Assembly: GCF_964340395.1 (NCBI RefSeq)
Contig: NC_135568.1
Span: 8,945,276-9,009,275 of the forward strand
Length of the DNA: 64,000 bases
Source: Glandiceps talaboti
Lineage: Eukaryota > Hemichordata > Enteropneusta > Spengelidae
Direction of reading: 5' to 3'
Shown here piece by piece: positions 52,376 through 64,000 of this stretch. Made by a program: the position numbers and the translations under genes. Each line of letters opens with the position of its first letter. The stretch's first letter is position 1. The notes beneath the pieces are model-generated. The model was given only the letters and a program-made list of their open reading frames with translations. It had not been told where the DNA came from and ran no database searches.

Positions 52376-55300
52376 ATTTTGGAAAATAAGACCAAAAAAG
52401 TACATACATATTAAAAATAAATATTATTGAAGTGCTTCAGTCTCCATACGTCTACTTCCGGACTTGACTGGCCAGCCGTGCAGTCTGTCTTTTGACGAGC
52501 CAACATGTAGATAGAACTTACTTCGTCTGAAGAAACAAACTTTTAGCAAATTTCTGTATGTTTCTGATGGTCCTTAGTAAACTTTGTAGAAAAATGGATG
52601 TGGCGCGAAGAATTGTTCTGGTTGAAAAAGAAATTTGTTGAATGACCGTGGGCTTGAAAATGTGGCCTAGTCAATGTCGTCTGCTGGCATCGAATTGACC
52701 CTCTAGCCTACCTGTAAAAGATTAAACCCTTTAACTTTATGCTGTTTACACGTACGTACCTACGACTGCCACGACACAGACAAGAATAGTCTGTGGTACT
52801 GCGTAAGGGCAAACAACGTAAGATAACAAACTAGTGTAAATTCTTTTACTTTGGGGTGTTTTTTTTCTTTGAAGCATTTTAGTTCTCATCGTACAACAAC
52901 GGGTAATAATTAATGGGCCTGTTTTGCACTCCTAAATACAAAGTCAAATTGACAAACGGAAGAATTTTCTCTATGATAGTAAATGCATGACACTATAGGT
53001 GATAATAAACGAGCTATTTTTCCTCACTACATACTGGCTTTGTCTTCATAGCACTACATCCTACGACACATATTTGAAATTGATTTGCTATCGGAAACAT
53101 TTTTCAGTTTTGGCGCGCGGGGGGGGGGGGGGTCTGAGACCCAACTGTAAGAATTTAGGTTGTATGTCCTACATTGAACTCATGGTATCGATCTTGTCCC
53201 TAAGCACATATGTAACACTACTTATAAGTCTAAAGGTGAAAATCGTGGAAGTAATGCAAGTGGTTGAACGGTTACCTTTTCTATCTATTTACCATACCAA
53301 GAGATAGATCAACGTTCAGAATCATTAAAGTGTCGCCGAAAGTATCTGGCGTTTTAAAACCAAAATGGCGTCACATTTGTTTTCATCTTTTACTTCTTAC
53401 CATAATGGATCTATCTGTTTGTATCCACAATATCAAAATTTATTATTACATTTAAACGATCAATCTGGCTAAAATTAATGACGAAAATGTAACTATTTTA
53501 TTTATCGCATTCCTCATATTTACCCGTACTGGGCGCGCGCGCGTGTGCGCGTGTATGTGTTACGTTTGCGAAAGTGTGCGTACACTAATGCGTACATGCG
53601 TACAAATGGAAGTGTGCGTACGTGCGTGCATGAGTCTTTTGTTCGTCACAGTTCGTCATAAGTTATATGTTGTATTCGCCAGATGAATGATGAAAGTCTT
53701 TACAGTACAATGAAAGACACAAATAAAAAAATACACATAGATATGGAATGTGACAAACAAATTAATTGTTTTTTTTAAAAGTCTTTTCAAGTTGATCGGA
53801 GTTTTTGGTTGATTTAGGGCCCTAGTTACGCAAATTCTGAGAAAAGTAAGTTTTCTCTAACCCAAAAGACTTTCAAGGTGAGAGCATATTACACGTAGCC
53901 TAGTATCACTAATGTCACGGTAAAATCATTGACACTTGTGGTGACTATAAACTTTATATACACATTTTTGTGACAAAGTTGACGGTCTATTCGCAAAGTC
54001 AATGCGAGAAGTCTGCGAATTTTAAGGAACTGAAAGTGTGCTCTTTTTCATGACGTGTCTGTGCGGAGAGGTGAGAATGGTTCCTTCGGTACCAAGTCCA
54101 AAAGTTCATATATCAAAGTCATGTAGTAAGCAGATACAGTGCAGTTGTTTATTTTATATAGTTCACACAATTTTCGATAATCTATGCCTTGTTATTATTT
54201 TCGAATGCCTGTGCCGAGACTCGGGCAACGATTGAAGTAGCGCAAATATTTTGATTGTCAGTTTTTTACTTGATAAGGTAACTGTCCGTAAGGCACAGAT
54301 GATGAATGGTGGAATCCAGTTTTAGGTCTTTCAACTGAGCAATGCATCATTCATTCTATGCCTTTTACTGAATTCGGAGCTTTTGAATATTTATGTACAT
54401 TCGTGGTCTACTTTAATGTGAATATCCAAGCTGTCACAATGTTATGAAAGAAGCATACACGTACGTTTGAAGAAACTAAAGTTTGTATTATAAAACACAC
54501 ATACTAACGGTGAGAGAAACCAAGAGTTGAAATATTAAAACAAATACCAGTTTTTGGGTACTAAGAAATAAACAGTACAGTAGACTTCAGACAATTCAAT
54601 CAACTGAATTGAAAGAATCGTCGTTGTGTTAGTATCGTTGTGTACACTCCTTTTAATCGCTCATTTAGAGGAGCGCCAGCAACGACAACAACATATCTTT
54701 CTGTAGTCTAACAACACACGTGTTCTAAGTGAAGACTGTTCCAGTGTATTCTTGAAAACAGCTTGACAACTCATGAATTGGAAACGTGTTCATTTTCTTC
54801 CTAGTTCTAAACAAGTCTGGTCATAAAGACAAATATTTGTACAGTGTTAATGGATTGAAGACAAGTCTAATATTATGTTATTTTTTGGGTTAGAACTTTA
54901 AATCCGTTGCAAACACTTTTGTCGGCAAGTTTGTATAATATCTCAAAAGAAAATATATCCATGCTATTTTACACAATTGATTTCTAATCTATAGAAATGT
55001 AGACACTATTAACCTATCTGGAGTGTAGTGAATCGCTCTACCAGACATGCTATAGCAATGCACGTCATTTGCCTAGAGCTATTGACGATATGAGTTGATG
55101 TGACTGTTAAACTTTAACGTTGTCATTCGGATTTGTTGCATTGTCAGAGACGACCGAATTCTCCCGGCGAATTCTATATCCACGTCGCGGTAGCCTATAA
55201 TCTAGTCGTGAGTGGATTTGCTCTCGCTTCTCCTAGCTATAGCTATGGAATTAAGCTGAATTGGGTTTTTTGCTATTGCTTTTCCCCCTACTTACCAGCG

Positions 55301-55790
55301 AAATGCCAGGCGTGGTAGGTGAAAGCGAAAGCAAGTACAATTCCTTTATGAATGGATACAAGCCTAACGTCACGACAATTCGTAAGCCAGTGGGGAGAAT
55401 ACGCAACTATTTAGATATTTAGAATCGAGAGTCGAGATGACGAATTGTCTGATCTGCCTGAGCACTGAAGCCATGTCCACCGAAATTCTACCTAGTCACT
55501 TTTGCTAACTCCGACACTTGTGCACCACCTGCACTGTTCAATAAATCGTGAAGATTCTCTCAATTCAGATATAAATTTTAAATATTGATGGCGTGGGTTA
55601 GTATATTGATTATGGGTTGCTGTCATAATTTCTGAACTTTGGTTCTTTGAATGATAGTTGTTCTTAAAACGAACCGTTGTGATATGGGAGTCGATTGAAA
55701 ATTATTTTTTCGTAAACCGCAATCGATTAAAAGGATACTTGCGACGAAGAAGTACAACCCTAAAACAATATAATTGTCAACGAGAAGCAT
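52376..55790. other. SPO11 upstream region; no gene recognised
   Basis: Contains the SPO11 promoter, not delimited. A G-run lies at 53120-53132 and a CG/TG alternating tract at 53533-53560. A 60-codon open frame at 55133-55318 on + shows no family signature; a donor-like CTG|GTAAGT on the - strand near 55296 is unexplained. Confidence 0.4.
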
Positions 55791-55796
55791 GCAAGT

Positions 55797-55853
55797 CTGT
55801 CAGTCAGTCAGTCAGTCAGTCAGTCTGTCTGTCTGTCTGTCTGCCTGTCTGCC

Positions 55854-55916
<63 letters not shown>

Positions 55917-56021
55917 AGGTAGGCAGGCAGGCAGGCAGGCAGGCATACATACATACATACATACATACATACATACATACATACATACATACATACATAC
56001 ATACATACATACATACATACA

Positions 56022-56090
<69 letters not shown>
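55797..56090 (+). repeat. Compound tetranucleotide array (CAGT, CTGT, AGGC, ATAC)
   Basis: Four different tetranucleotide repeats follow in sequence: CAGT about 6 units, CTGT about 23 with CTGC variants, AGGC about 6, ATAC about 36. Confidence 0.97.
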
Positions 56091-56099
56091 AACACATAC

Positions 56100-57163
56100 G
56101 TGACAGAAAAATAGACGATTCATTTTCCTCTTCTGACATACATTACTTTTTATTGACGATGAAAGACAGCACATACAGGTATGGAAAAACAATTGCAAAA
56201 TGAAATGATTGCAAAACAAAATATACAGCAATCCGATGCGAACTTTGTTATACTTAAAAGTTTCTTTTCATATGTAATTTCAAAAAACAACCATTTCTTG
56301 AAAAGTAGATCATACGTATATCATAATTCAATACTATAGTAGAGATACAAGAAATCGTCCGGATCCTAGTTAATTCACTGATCACACTTGCTCACATAAG
56401 TGACCGGCCGGTGTGTCAGTTACCGTATCTCTAAACAGTTGTCTCCATGGAAACGTCTGTGATTCTACTGCACGATGTATTTTGCATGGGCTGCATAGCT
56501 AGCTTTTTGTACTCTAAGTTTAGTGACTAACTCTTGTCTTATAGACTGTGTTTACTCAATGGAACATCAGGGTTCAGAAAAGAATAACAATTGAAACGTG
56601 ATAACAAGTGAAAACCTTGAACAAAGTTAACAAGAGATGTTTTTAAAAACTTTTACTTTTGAGGCGCATACTACGGTGATGACATGGATATGGAAGAGAA
56701 GTGGGCGATTTTTTCGGATTTGTAATTTACAAAATAATTTTAATATGTTTCTGCACTTGAAAATCCATATTGAAATAACATATACCGAGTCATTGTTAGT
56801 AAATGTGTAAATTTAAAAAATGTGTAAAAAGTGTATTATTAATTGTACGTATTATATAGTAGGAAACGTTTTACACTGTCTTAATTATATTTTTGCACTT
56901 TATTGAGCACAAACTAAGACTTGGTAAATACGTTGTGTCGCTTTTATTTCAAGTAGAAAAACAGAGTAAATTTGTTTTTTAAAGTAACAATCACAAATAA
57001 ATTCTTGTTTACAAGCCACATGGCCACTTTAAACTATTTTTACCTGTGTATTAATTTACTCGTTTGGTAATATTTGTTTATGCATGTTATGATATGTGAT
57101 GTGATGTACTCTATCAATTGGACGGAACTACTTTTTAATACTGAAGTACTTTTTAATACGCAA
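56100..57163. other. 3' flank of the expansin-like gene; no other gene
   Basis: AT-rich. On the - strand an AATAAA complement near 56944-56949 could end the expansin-like transcript. Confidence 0.4.
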
Positions 57164-59004
57164 CTAGAAAATAAAAATGGAAACGGACACACAGATTGTG
57201 AAAACCGTTGTTGCCATGGTGATGATGTTTCCGCCACTTCCGCTGCCACAACGGCTGTAGAATTGCATGTTAGTTTTAAGGATATGTCCGACACCTTCGT
57301 TCACGGGACCCACTGTTAGCTGGTCCTCCACTATCTCGCCTGTCACGTTACTGGTCAATCTCAGCTGAAAGGGGGCTTCCAAGTTACGGTATCCTTTCGG
57401 TACACCGAAATTCCCATGACCACCGCGTACTAAGTCGAACCATTCAGCTGTGTCACCTTCAAATTCGTGATATCTCTCTAGTCTGGCAATCGGGTGACGA
57501 TGATTGAAAATGCGCATTTGAAATGGATTACTGGCGTCCTCATTTGCATACACGAAGACGTAAGAGAAGGGTTTGTTGTTGACGGGACATTCCACCGGTA
57601 CCCACGTGATCTCCACTCTACCAATGCCACCACCACTGATTTTGGTGAAGCCGTCATAACCGAGGTCGATATCGCCATAGATACACGTCATACAAATATC
57701 AATAATCTGTACAACCAACGTATCACCTTTTGGACCAGTGACTTCAACACACATCCCACACACCTGTAGAATAAAAGACAGGGAAACCATAAAGTTTAGC
57801 TTTGGCTAGATTGAGGTTACCATGGTAATGTCTTATACATCGCGTCTGCCGTTATCAGCATAATTCGACTCGGAAGACAACACGTCACTTAAAAAAAAAT
57901 TCAACTATTCCACCAGTAGGGAAACCATTGCCAGGGAAAAAGATACATACATTTGGCGTACAGTAAAGTGATCTGTAAATAAAGCCCTGGGGTGAAAGTC
58001 ACCTTGCATAAATATACATGTATAGGGCAGCTATAAACAAATGCATAGATTGAAGTGACGTTCTGATTACTCGTTTTTACCCAATTTATTTACAAACAAC
58101 ATCCTGTACTTAAACTAATAATTAAAAGTTTGTTTTTTCTTCAATTTTTGCAATGAGTTACAAACACAGACTTGGTCCATATCAGTTCACTGCGTTGAGT
58201 CGTTGTTTTTCAAAAGAAAAACATAATAAAAGTTGCCCTATTAATTACAAATCCACACAAAGGTGGAGACACGGGGGTCGACATCCCGGGGGACACTCCC
58301 CTATTTGACTATACGTATATGAGCCTCCCTTTGGAGGGAGTTTTCTAGCCCTTTGATCTAAAACTTGTGGGGTCTGTTTTTTTCGAGTTAAAGAGTCTAA
58401 CATGGGGTCCACTCTACGCTATTTTCGATTTGGCTTAGTCGAAAATGTGAGCTTTTAAAAATCTCTAATGTTCTAAAATGGGTGTTGAATTTTTGCCAAT
58501 ATAGGTCTAAAATGGTTGAGATATGCCTCGCACGCTCGTGTTTTAAGCTTATTGGGAAGTTACAGGACAAGTTATCACCTTGAGTTCCCAGACGTAATCT
58601 CTAGAAGACAACCATGGAGTGTTCTTGCCATTTAATATCTTTACAAGACGATATCAATGTGACGTATGTTTGACGCCATGAAATCCAATCTGAGAATCAA
58701 GTGAACGGTCGTATGGAAACTTAATACGACATAAAATCGATATACGATATACAATATGCTATTGTTGTCACAGTTACGTGTTGAAACACAGGGTGAATGA
58801 CTACATGAGTTCTGTAGTTGTCATTTCGGCTGCTATCATTAACATAAAACGTACTAGAAAGTTGTTTTTTAGACGAATATGTACATCGTGTCCATGATTA
58901 ATGTGTCTACCTCGTATATTTACCAGCTTCGTTGAAATCGGCTTTTTTTTTCAACTTTCAAATTTTAATGGAACTTATTATTCATAGAAACGTGATTTGT
59001 TTGT

Positions 59005-59051
<47 letters not shown>

Positions 59052-59503
59052 TTCTATCCCATTTCTTTCTCTTAATTGTATTATTGGTAATTACTTTTAC
59101 CGAAATATACGCATTTGTTAAAGTTGAAAATTGCGGTTTTGGATCATCCAGCGATGAAGTGAGAAACGGTCAAAAAACGGTTCAGGTACGTAGGCGATGA
59201 GGGATGAAATAAAACAAGGAAAGACAGAAAACAAATAAGGAAAGATCATTAGTAACGTTTGGAGAGAAAAAAAAATCAAAATTCACCTACTTTTCCAGAT
59301 TCATACTGCAGGTAATTCATAGCTCCAACATTTAAATCGCCACCTGTATCATACATACACGATCCCGATCCAGCGGCTGCCTGATCAGCCCAATCGTAGT
59401 ACGTTGCTTCTCCGTGAACTGGTTCTGCATCATCGGATAGCTTACAGACGGCGTTTACACTGTAACACATACATGAAACCAGAACAAAGCTGAAAAATAA
59501 CAT
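57164..59503 (-). CDS. Expansin-like protein, bacterial EXLX type, with hydrophobic C-terminal tail (two exons, 270 aa)
   Basis: Exons 59503-59291 and 57763-57164 join in phase 0 (GGAAAA|GTAGGT, CTACAG|GTG). A signal peptide (LFFSFVLVSCMCYSVNA) leads to domain 1, a six-stranded double-psi beta-barrel: HGEATYYDW, GGDLNVGAMNYLQY, CVEVTGPKGDTLVVQIID, GDIDLGYDGFTKI. Domain 2, the expansin beta-sandwich, has ITWVPVECPV, FQMRIFNHRHPIARLE and QLRLTSNVTGEIVED. Order and spacing match bacterial EXLX1, a wall-loosening protein that acts without hydrolysis. Asp93 and Asp104 occupy the conserved D-x-Y and x-D-L positions, but the Tyr of the first is Cys here. Extra Cys pairs suggest secretion. The C-terminus (Ser/Gly-rich, then TTVFTICVSVSIFIF) looks like a GPI-anchor or membrane signal. 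The intron has a (GTT)n tract near 59005-59052. Confidence 0.88.
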
Positions 59504-60774
59504 GGTGTTTTAGTCGACGTACTAGTGAAAATTGTTTTTCGTGGACAATGATCAGACTGCCACCTGTGAAATGAAGACTTGCCGACGAGTTACATGTCGT
59601 TACTACCAACAAATTAACATAAAGGGGTCGTGGTATTTTTTTTTTCAATAAGACCAAAATAGGTGCCCTATTTGAAAGCATAGCTAATATGCGCGAGGGA
59701 GAGTTTTCCTCTTTTTCCCATGCTCCCCCATCTCCCCTCCCCTCCGTCCCCTCCCCTCCCCTCTCATCTACTTCTCTCCTTCTTTTGTCTGACCTTTTCC
59801 CCCCATTTCTAAAGTCCAATCTCCCTCCCCACTCTCTCTTTACTTCTTTATTGTTTTGACAAGAACACAAAGACCACAGAGTGAATGACAAATTGTGACA
59901 TAGAATGGCAAGGGTATATAAAATCCATGATAATTTTTGTTTGAATGCGTTCAACTTGGCTTGCGTGTTGCTTGATGGTGGTTGTACATCGAGCGCGCTT
60001 GCATGGGCTATAATAATTGACTTTATGATTTATAGCATTCTTCCTTATTTTACGCCTTTACGCGTTGAGAAGTTTGGAGACGACCCCTTGCAGGTCTCTG
60101 GCTATATAACCGATATATGAGAACACTGGGCAGCCAATCACTGGTGCAGACATATCTACACAACAGCGATTCAGTTCTATACTGAAAGGCCAAACAATAA
60201 CGTACACAGAGTATTGTGTATTCAAAACTACAAAAATATCACATGAATTGCGTCTTTTTATATTGCACGTCGGTCCCTAAAAGATTATTTGAACTTCCCA
60301 CACTCTCGCAAGTTGCCGTAGAAACAAGCTCGGAATACAATTAACTTGTCGATCCAGTTCTCCGTAAGAGATTGACATTCATTTGGAGAGGCTCTTTATT
60401 TATTTCTCACGTGTCCACAACAAAAAATAACATTTGGTGCATTAAGCGTTGCGACTGTCATCTTCGAGCCACTGTGCAGCTACTTCAGATGGTGAACGTT
60501 TCAAGTTTATCATTCAACACTCCATGGCAAGCACGATCCGTTTATGGCTATCTAACCAAACAATGATGAGTGGTAGTGGATGAACGGCTATATTCTAATA
60601 GTTTGCTCAATCGCCATTACAATAGAAACCGGTTAACCTGACAACGAAAGTCGTCTGAGGTGACGAAAATCTTACTGGCATTGCTAAATTGTTATTATTT
60701 GGTTAAACCAAAAGTTTATTCTACAATGGTTACATTCCCACGCGAAGAAAACGCATCGATATTGGCAAGATTTT
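59504..60774. other. Upstream of the expansin-like gene; no gene recognised
   Basis: A pyrimidine-rich strand-biased stretch (CCTCCCCT-type) lies at 59705-59840. The long open frame across it on the other strand is low-complexity Arg/Glu/Gly and not convincing. Confidence 0.4.
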
Positions 60775-61150
60775 TGTTATGTCAGACAATGAAATGTACC
60801 ATTATAAAATTTTGTCGATGCAGACGATAAAATTTAGCAATTTTAGTAAGAATTTTGTTGATGCAGACGATAAAATGTAGCAATGTTAGTAAGAATTTTG
60901 TCGAGGCAGACGATACAATGTAGCAATGTTAGTAAGAATTTTGTTGATGCAGACGATAAAATGTAGCAATGTTAGTAAGAATTTTGTCGAGGCAGACGAT
61001 ACAATGTAGCAATGTTAGTAAGAATTTTGTCGATGCAGACGATAAAATGTAGCACTGTACGTTAGTAACACTTTTGTCAACGCGGACTATAAAATCCTGG
61101 GATATAAAATGTAGCAATGTTAGTAACATTTTTGTCGACGTAGACTATAA
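60775..61150 (+). repeat. ~43-bp tandem repeat
   Basis: About eight units of ATGTAGCAATGTTAGTAAGA then TTTTGT.GA.GCAGACGATA. The last two or three units are diverged (AACATTTTTGTCGACG, GTAGACTATAAAA). Confidence 0.93.
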
Positions 61151-63370
61151 AACGTAACAATGTTATTAAGAATCTTGCATTTGTCGAGTCAGATGACACT
61201 CTATTTAAGATTAACTGGTTTCTATTGTTAGTAATACCAACAGTAATATTTTCGATTTCAGTTTTAATTTTTTTCTCGAAAGATGGCTGCCCCAAGTACA
61301 AAACACTATCGTATTACTTCGTAGTTTTTTTTTTTTCAATTACCGTGTTTTTTAATTAAGTACTCGTCAACAGGTTCAAAATTCATACCCATGAAACCAA
61401 AAACGTATTTTCTACATGCATGATTTTTGCCAGGAACCCCGACGAAAGCACAAATCCAAGGTAAATGTAATCTATATTCTCAACAAAACAAAACGAATTT
61501 AGTGAATCGTTCCCATATACTCCGAAGTTAGATAGTTGCACCATTTCACAGACAAGGACTGGTCTGTGACCAGTGTGAAGTCAAGTGCGGATATGCATTT
61601 TTTTTAACCCGGACTCAAAGAGCGCAAACTTATTCAGAATATAATGGCCATCGCAATTGATAAAAACACACCATCAGAACACTACAGCTTTGTACTGTCA
61701 TAATACAATATACCAATTTAGACCAATATTTTAGCAAGGCGCATCATGTGATTATTTGCATTCTCTTTTACTCAAGCTGGTTGGGAAAATATCTCCGATT
61801 GCTAAATTGAATGAGTTCTTTCATAACACCATGAAAATATTTGATAAGTTATCAGATAACATCCCTTCAACGTGCGCCTCAACCTCAACTATTTTCGAAG
61901 TACAAGAACAGTAATTTAACACAATTTTCACGGATTTCACAACTACTGGTAACTTGGTATATCAATACTCACTGTTGCCTAGCGACTACACTGTATACGA
62001 TTATATGCAAAGTGTTGTCTATAGATATCACCCTCGTGGCCATGCCAACTAATTCATTACTCTAGCGACTGAAGGACACTTTCGTCGAGCGAGATAGTTC
62101 ATTTCAGTTTACACATGAAATGACCACGTGATATCAGAAGAATAATCAATCAAACCTGGAGGTTCATCGACCAAGCTATGGGATGTCTCTTGTACCAATA
62201 TTGATAACATTAAAGTGTTATAAGTTGAATTTGTACTTTTTTACTTGACTGAAATACTGAAATAAAACCTCGACTAAAGTATTTCATCATGATGTCTAAT
62301 GTTGATACATGCCATTGATCACATTAAAGTCATCTTCTAGCGTTGTCACCATAGTTGATGACATAACGGGGATTTTTTAGACAACGATATATTAAAGTGA
62401 AAATCTGATTTTGTAAGTTTTTTCTCTGCTGATAGGATGACAAAAGTTAGATTTTAAATAAACCATTCTAGTATAATTAATAATGTCGATACATTAAAAT
62501 CGTTACTTGAATAGCTGACATACATTACATTTAAGTTTACGTATACTAAATTACGTCATCAAATCGTTTATGCATCATGTCCGAACATCCAGTTTGAGTG
62601 CTACCCATAGCAAGTGATAGTTGTGTAGGTGTCAGTAAGTAGAATGCCTCGGGAACCTTTTAGAAAACATTATCCCCTCCCCCTAAAAAAACAATTAAAG
62701 TAACACCTCGGTTCACGCCTTTTTAAAACCGCCTATATATAATTGTCTCGTTTGAAATACTGTTAGATCTTAGACGCATATTTACCAAACGGATCTCTTA
62801 TAATTGGAGGGAGGATTTTCCGATTAAACTGTCCTTACCCGTACGTGAATACATCTGTTTACCATTCATCATCACCGTTACCTTGTAGTTATATCAAGTA
62901 GATTCGGATAATTGGAACGTAACCGTGTTTGTTTTGAGTCAGAAACATTGTCCTGTAATATATTTACGCTAAAACTGCAATGTACTATTGGGGTCAATAT
63001 ACGGAGGATTGATTGATTATGGATTCCTAATTGATTCTACCTCCACATTCCGGAGATAAATTACAATTAACTCACAATATTAACCACATGTTGTCAGGGA
63101 GAGTTTCACAGTCATATAGACCTCCACAAAGTTGGTGGAGGGTCTAGTAATGCACAATGTAAGAAAAATATTATTTGTAGCTTTTCATACAACAATGTCA
63201 ACAAAACACGTCTAGACTACGTGTGAATTCAGTGAGTGTCTTTTAGATCATTTGTTACAGTATCAAAGAAATTGAGAAAAAGGGACAAACTGTGATGAAG
63301 TGCGTGTTCATAAATCACCCAATTATTGATACATCGTGTTGTAGAACATGGTACTCGACACCAGGGGAGG
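61151..63370. other. No gene recognised
   Basis: AT-rich; weakly repeated CATTAAAGT motifs at 62200-62500. The hairpin at 63117-63146 is the only clear element. Confidence 0.4.
63117..63146. repeat. TAGACCTCCAC hairpin, copy 4
   Basis: TAGACCTCCAC pairs with GTGGAGGGTCTA around a short loop. The half-site GGTGGAGGGTCTATGG also occurs alone at 28081-28096. Confidence 0.6.
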
Positions 63371-63904
63371 TCACGCTACCTTTCTCGGTGGAAAGCATCT
63401 GTTACTAATGTTATAGCCACGGAAAGAATTTAATGTATTAGCAAACCTCTGAACAGATAGGAGAACATATACAAATGTTTGTAGATCTTTGCTCTTGGCC
63501 CGGTTCAAGTTAGGTTTACATTTACCACGGCAGAAAGAGTTGTGACTGACGGTGAGCTCTCGAGATCTACAGCCAAGGACAAAAGAATGATCCCATGACT
63601 GTCGCTCCACTGATAAGATAACACTAATGTGAGAACCTGGGACTGAAACACTGGCCTTTAAGACGGTGATTAAAAGCCGTTGTGTACCTGTTTTACTATT
63701 ATGGTCATAGCAATCATTTACAATTGGTTTGGTGTTCTCACTAAATGTACGATTTTTTTTCCTCGATTTACCTCTACTGATCGACAAAGTCAGAAATTTG
63801 AAAAGTACTACAACATTTGACCAACCACATTCTGGGTTGGTTTTGGTGTATCCTACACCGTAGCCTTGGTCACGTGAGACACAACGTAACATAAAGTTAA
63901 ACAT
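63371..63904 (-). other. 177-codon open frame, unrecognised
   Basis: A long uninterrupted frame for AT-rich DNA, with scattered Cys and a basic centre (SRGKSRKKNRTF), no clear signal peptide and no domain I know. The nominal ATG at 63904 is in poor context. It may be part of a gene continuing beyond the window, or chance. Confidence 0.15.
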
Positions 63905-64000
63905 AAAATTGTGGCCGGTAATGACAACATTGTTGCGGGCGAATGTCCTCCAAAACCCCCAGTTTATATCAGCTATAAATTAAGACATATGACACATAAA

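Noticed and set aside
57494-57769. 91-codon + strand frame
   Set aside because: It is antisense to the expansin domains; the - strand carries the clear family motifs.
59442-59954. 170-codon frame upstream of the expansin-like gene
   Set aside because: Its centre is a low-complexity purine-rich strand giving Arg/Glu/Gly; no domain and no splice support.

Overview
This is a window of animal nuclear DNA. Every recognisable gene is split by spliceosomal introns with GT..AG ends, it is AT-rich, and it is full of micro- and minisatellites, short palindromic elements and a broken non-LTR retrotransposon. The gene content points to an invertebrate bilaterian: secreted C1q-domain proteins, an orphan class I methyltransferase, SLC35F5, SPO11 and an expansin-like protein. 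A marine invertebrate such as a hemichordate, amphioxus or mollusc would fit, but I cannot fix the phylum from this sequence.

Layout. From 0.8 to 9.8 kb there are two tandem two-exon C1q genes on the + strand (850-2900 and 8149-9789). Between them lie a weak small-gene candidate on the - strand (4425-3768) and a 5'-truncated LINE flanked by (ATGT)n on both sides (6.7-7.8 kb). From 11.88 to 14.64 kb there is a 2.76 kb minisatellite of 42/46-bp units. From 15.4 to 22.7 kb a three-exon methyltransferase gene runs on the - strand; its second intron holds a third C1q gene on the opposite strand (17428-18832), and its first intron holds a 1.2 kb CTA/ACC trinucleotide array. A likely bidirectional promoter at 22.6-23.2 kb separates it from SLC35F5.

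SLC35F5 (24948-35717, +) can be rebuilt as 13 coding exons and 486 codons. SPO11 (52375-44252, -) can be rebuilt as 12 coding exons and 412 codons. The two genes are convergent and separated by about 8.5 kb of repeats, including a 353-bp MITE inserted in a 183-bp tandem repeat. SPO11 contains what looks like a U12-type (minor spliceosome) intron. From 57.2 to 59.5 kb a two-exon expansin-like gene of bacterial EXLX type lies on the - strand. The rest, to 64 kb, is largely without recognisable genes.

How the parts relate. The three C1q genes share exon structure, intron phase, a conserved block upstream of the start and a stop codon embedded in AATAAA, so they are recent duplicates; one of them came to lie inside a host intron. 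The other genes show no shared pathway. A recurring theme is tandem duplication that captures exon ends together with their splice sites (methyltransferase exon 3, SLC35F5 exons 3 and 10). All exon models were built by eye from splice signals, reading frame and remembered family sequence; none is checked against transcripts.
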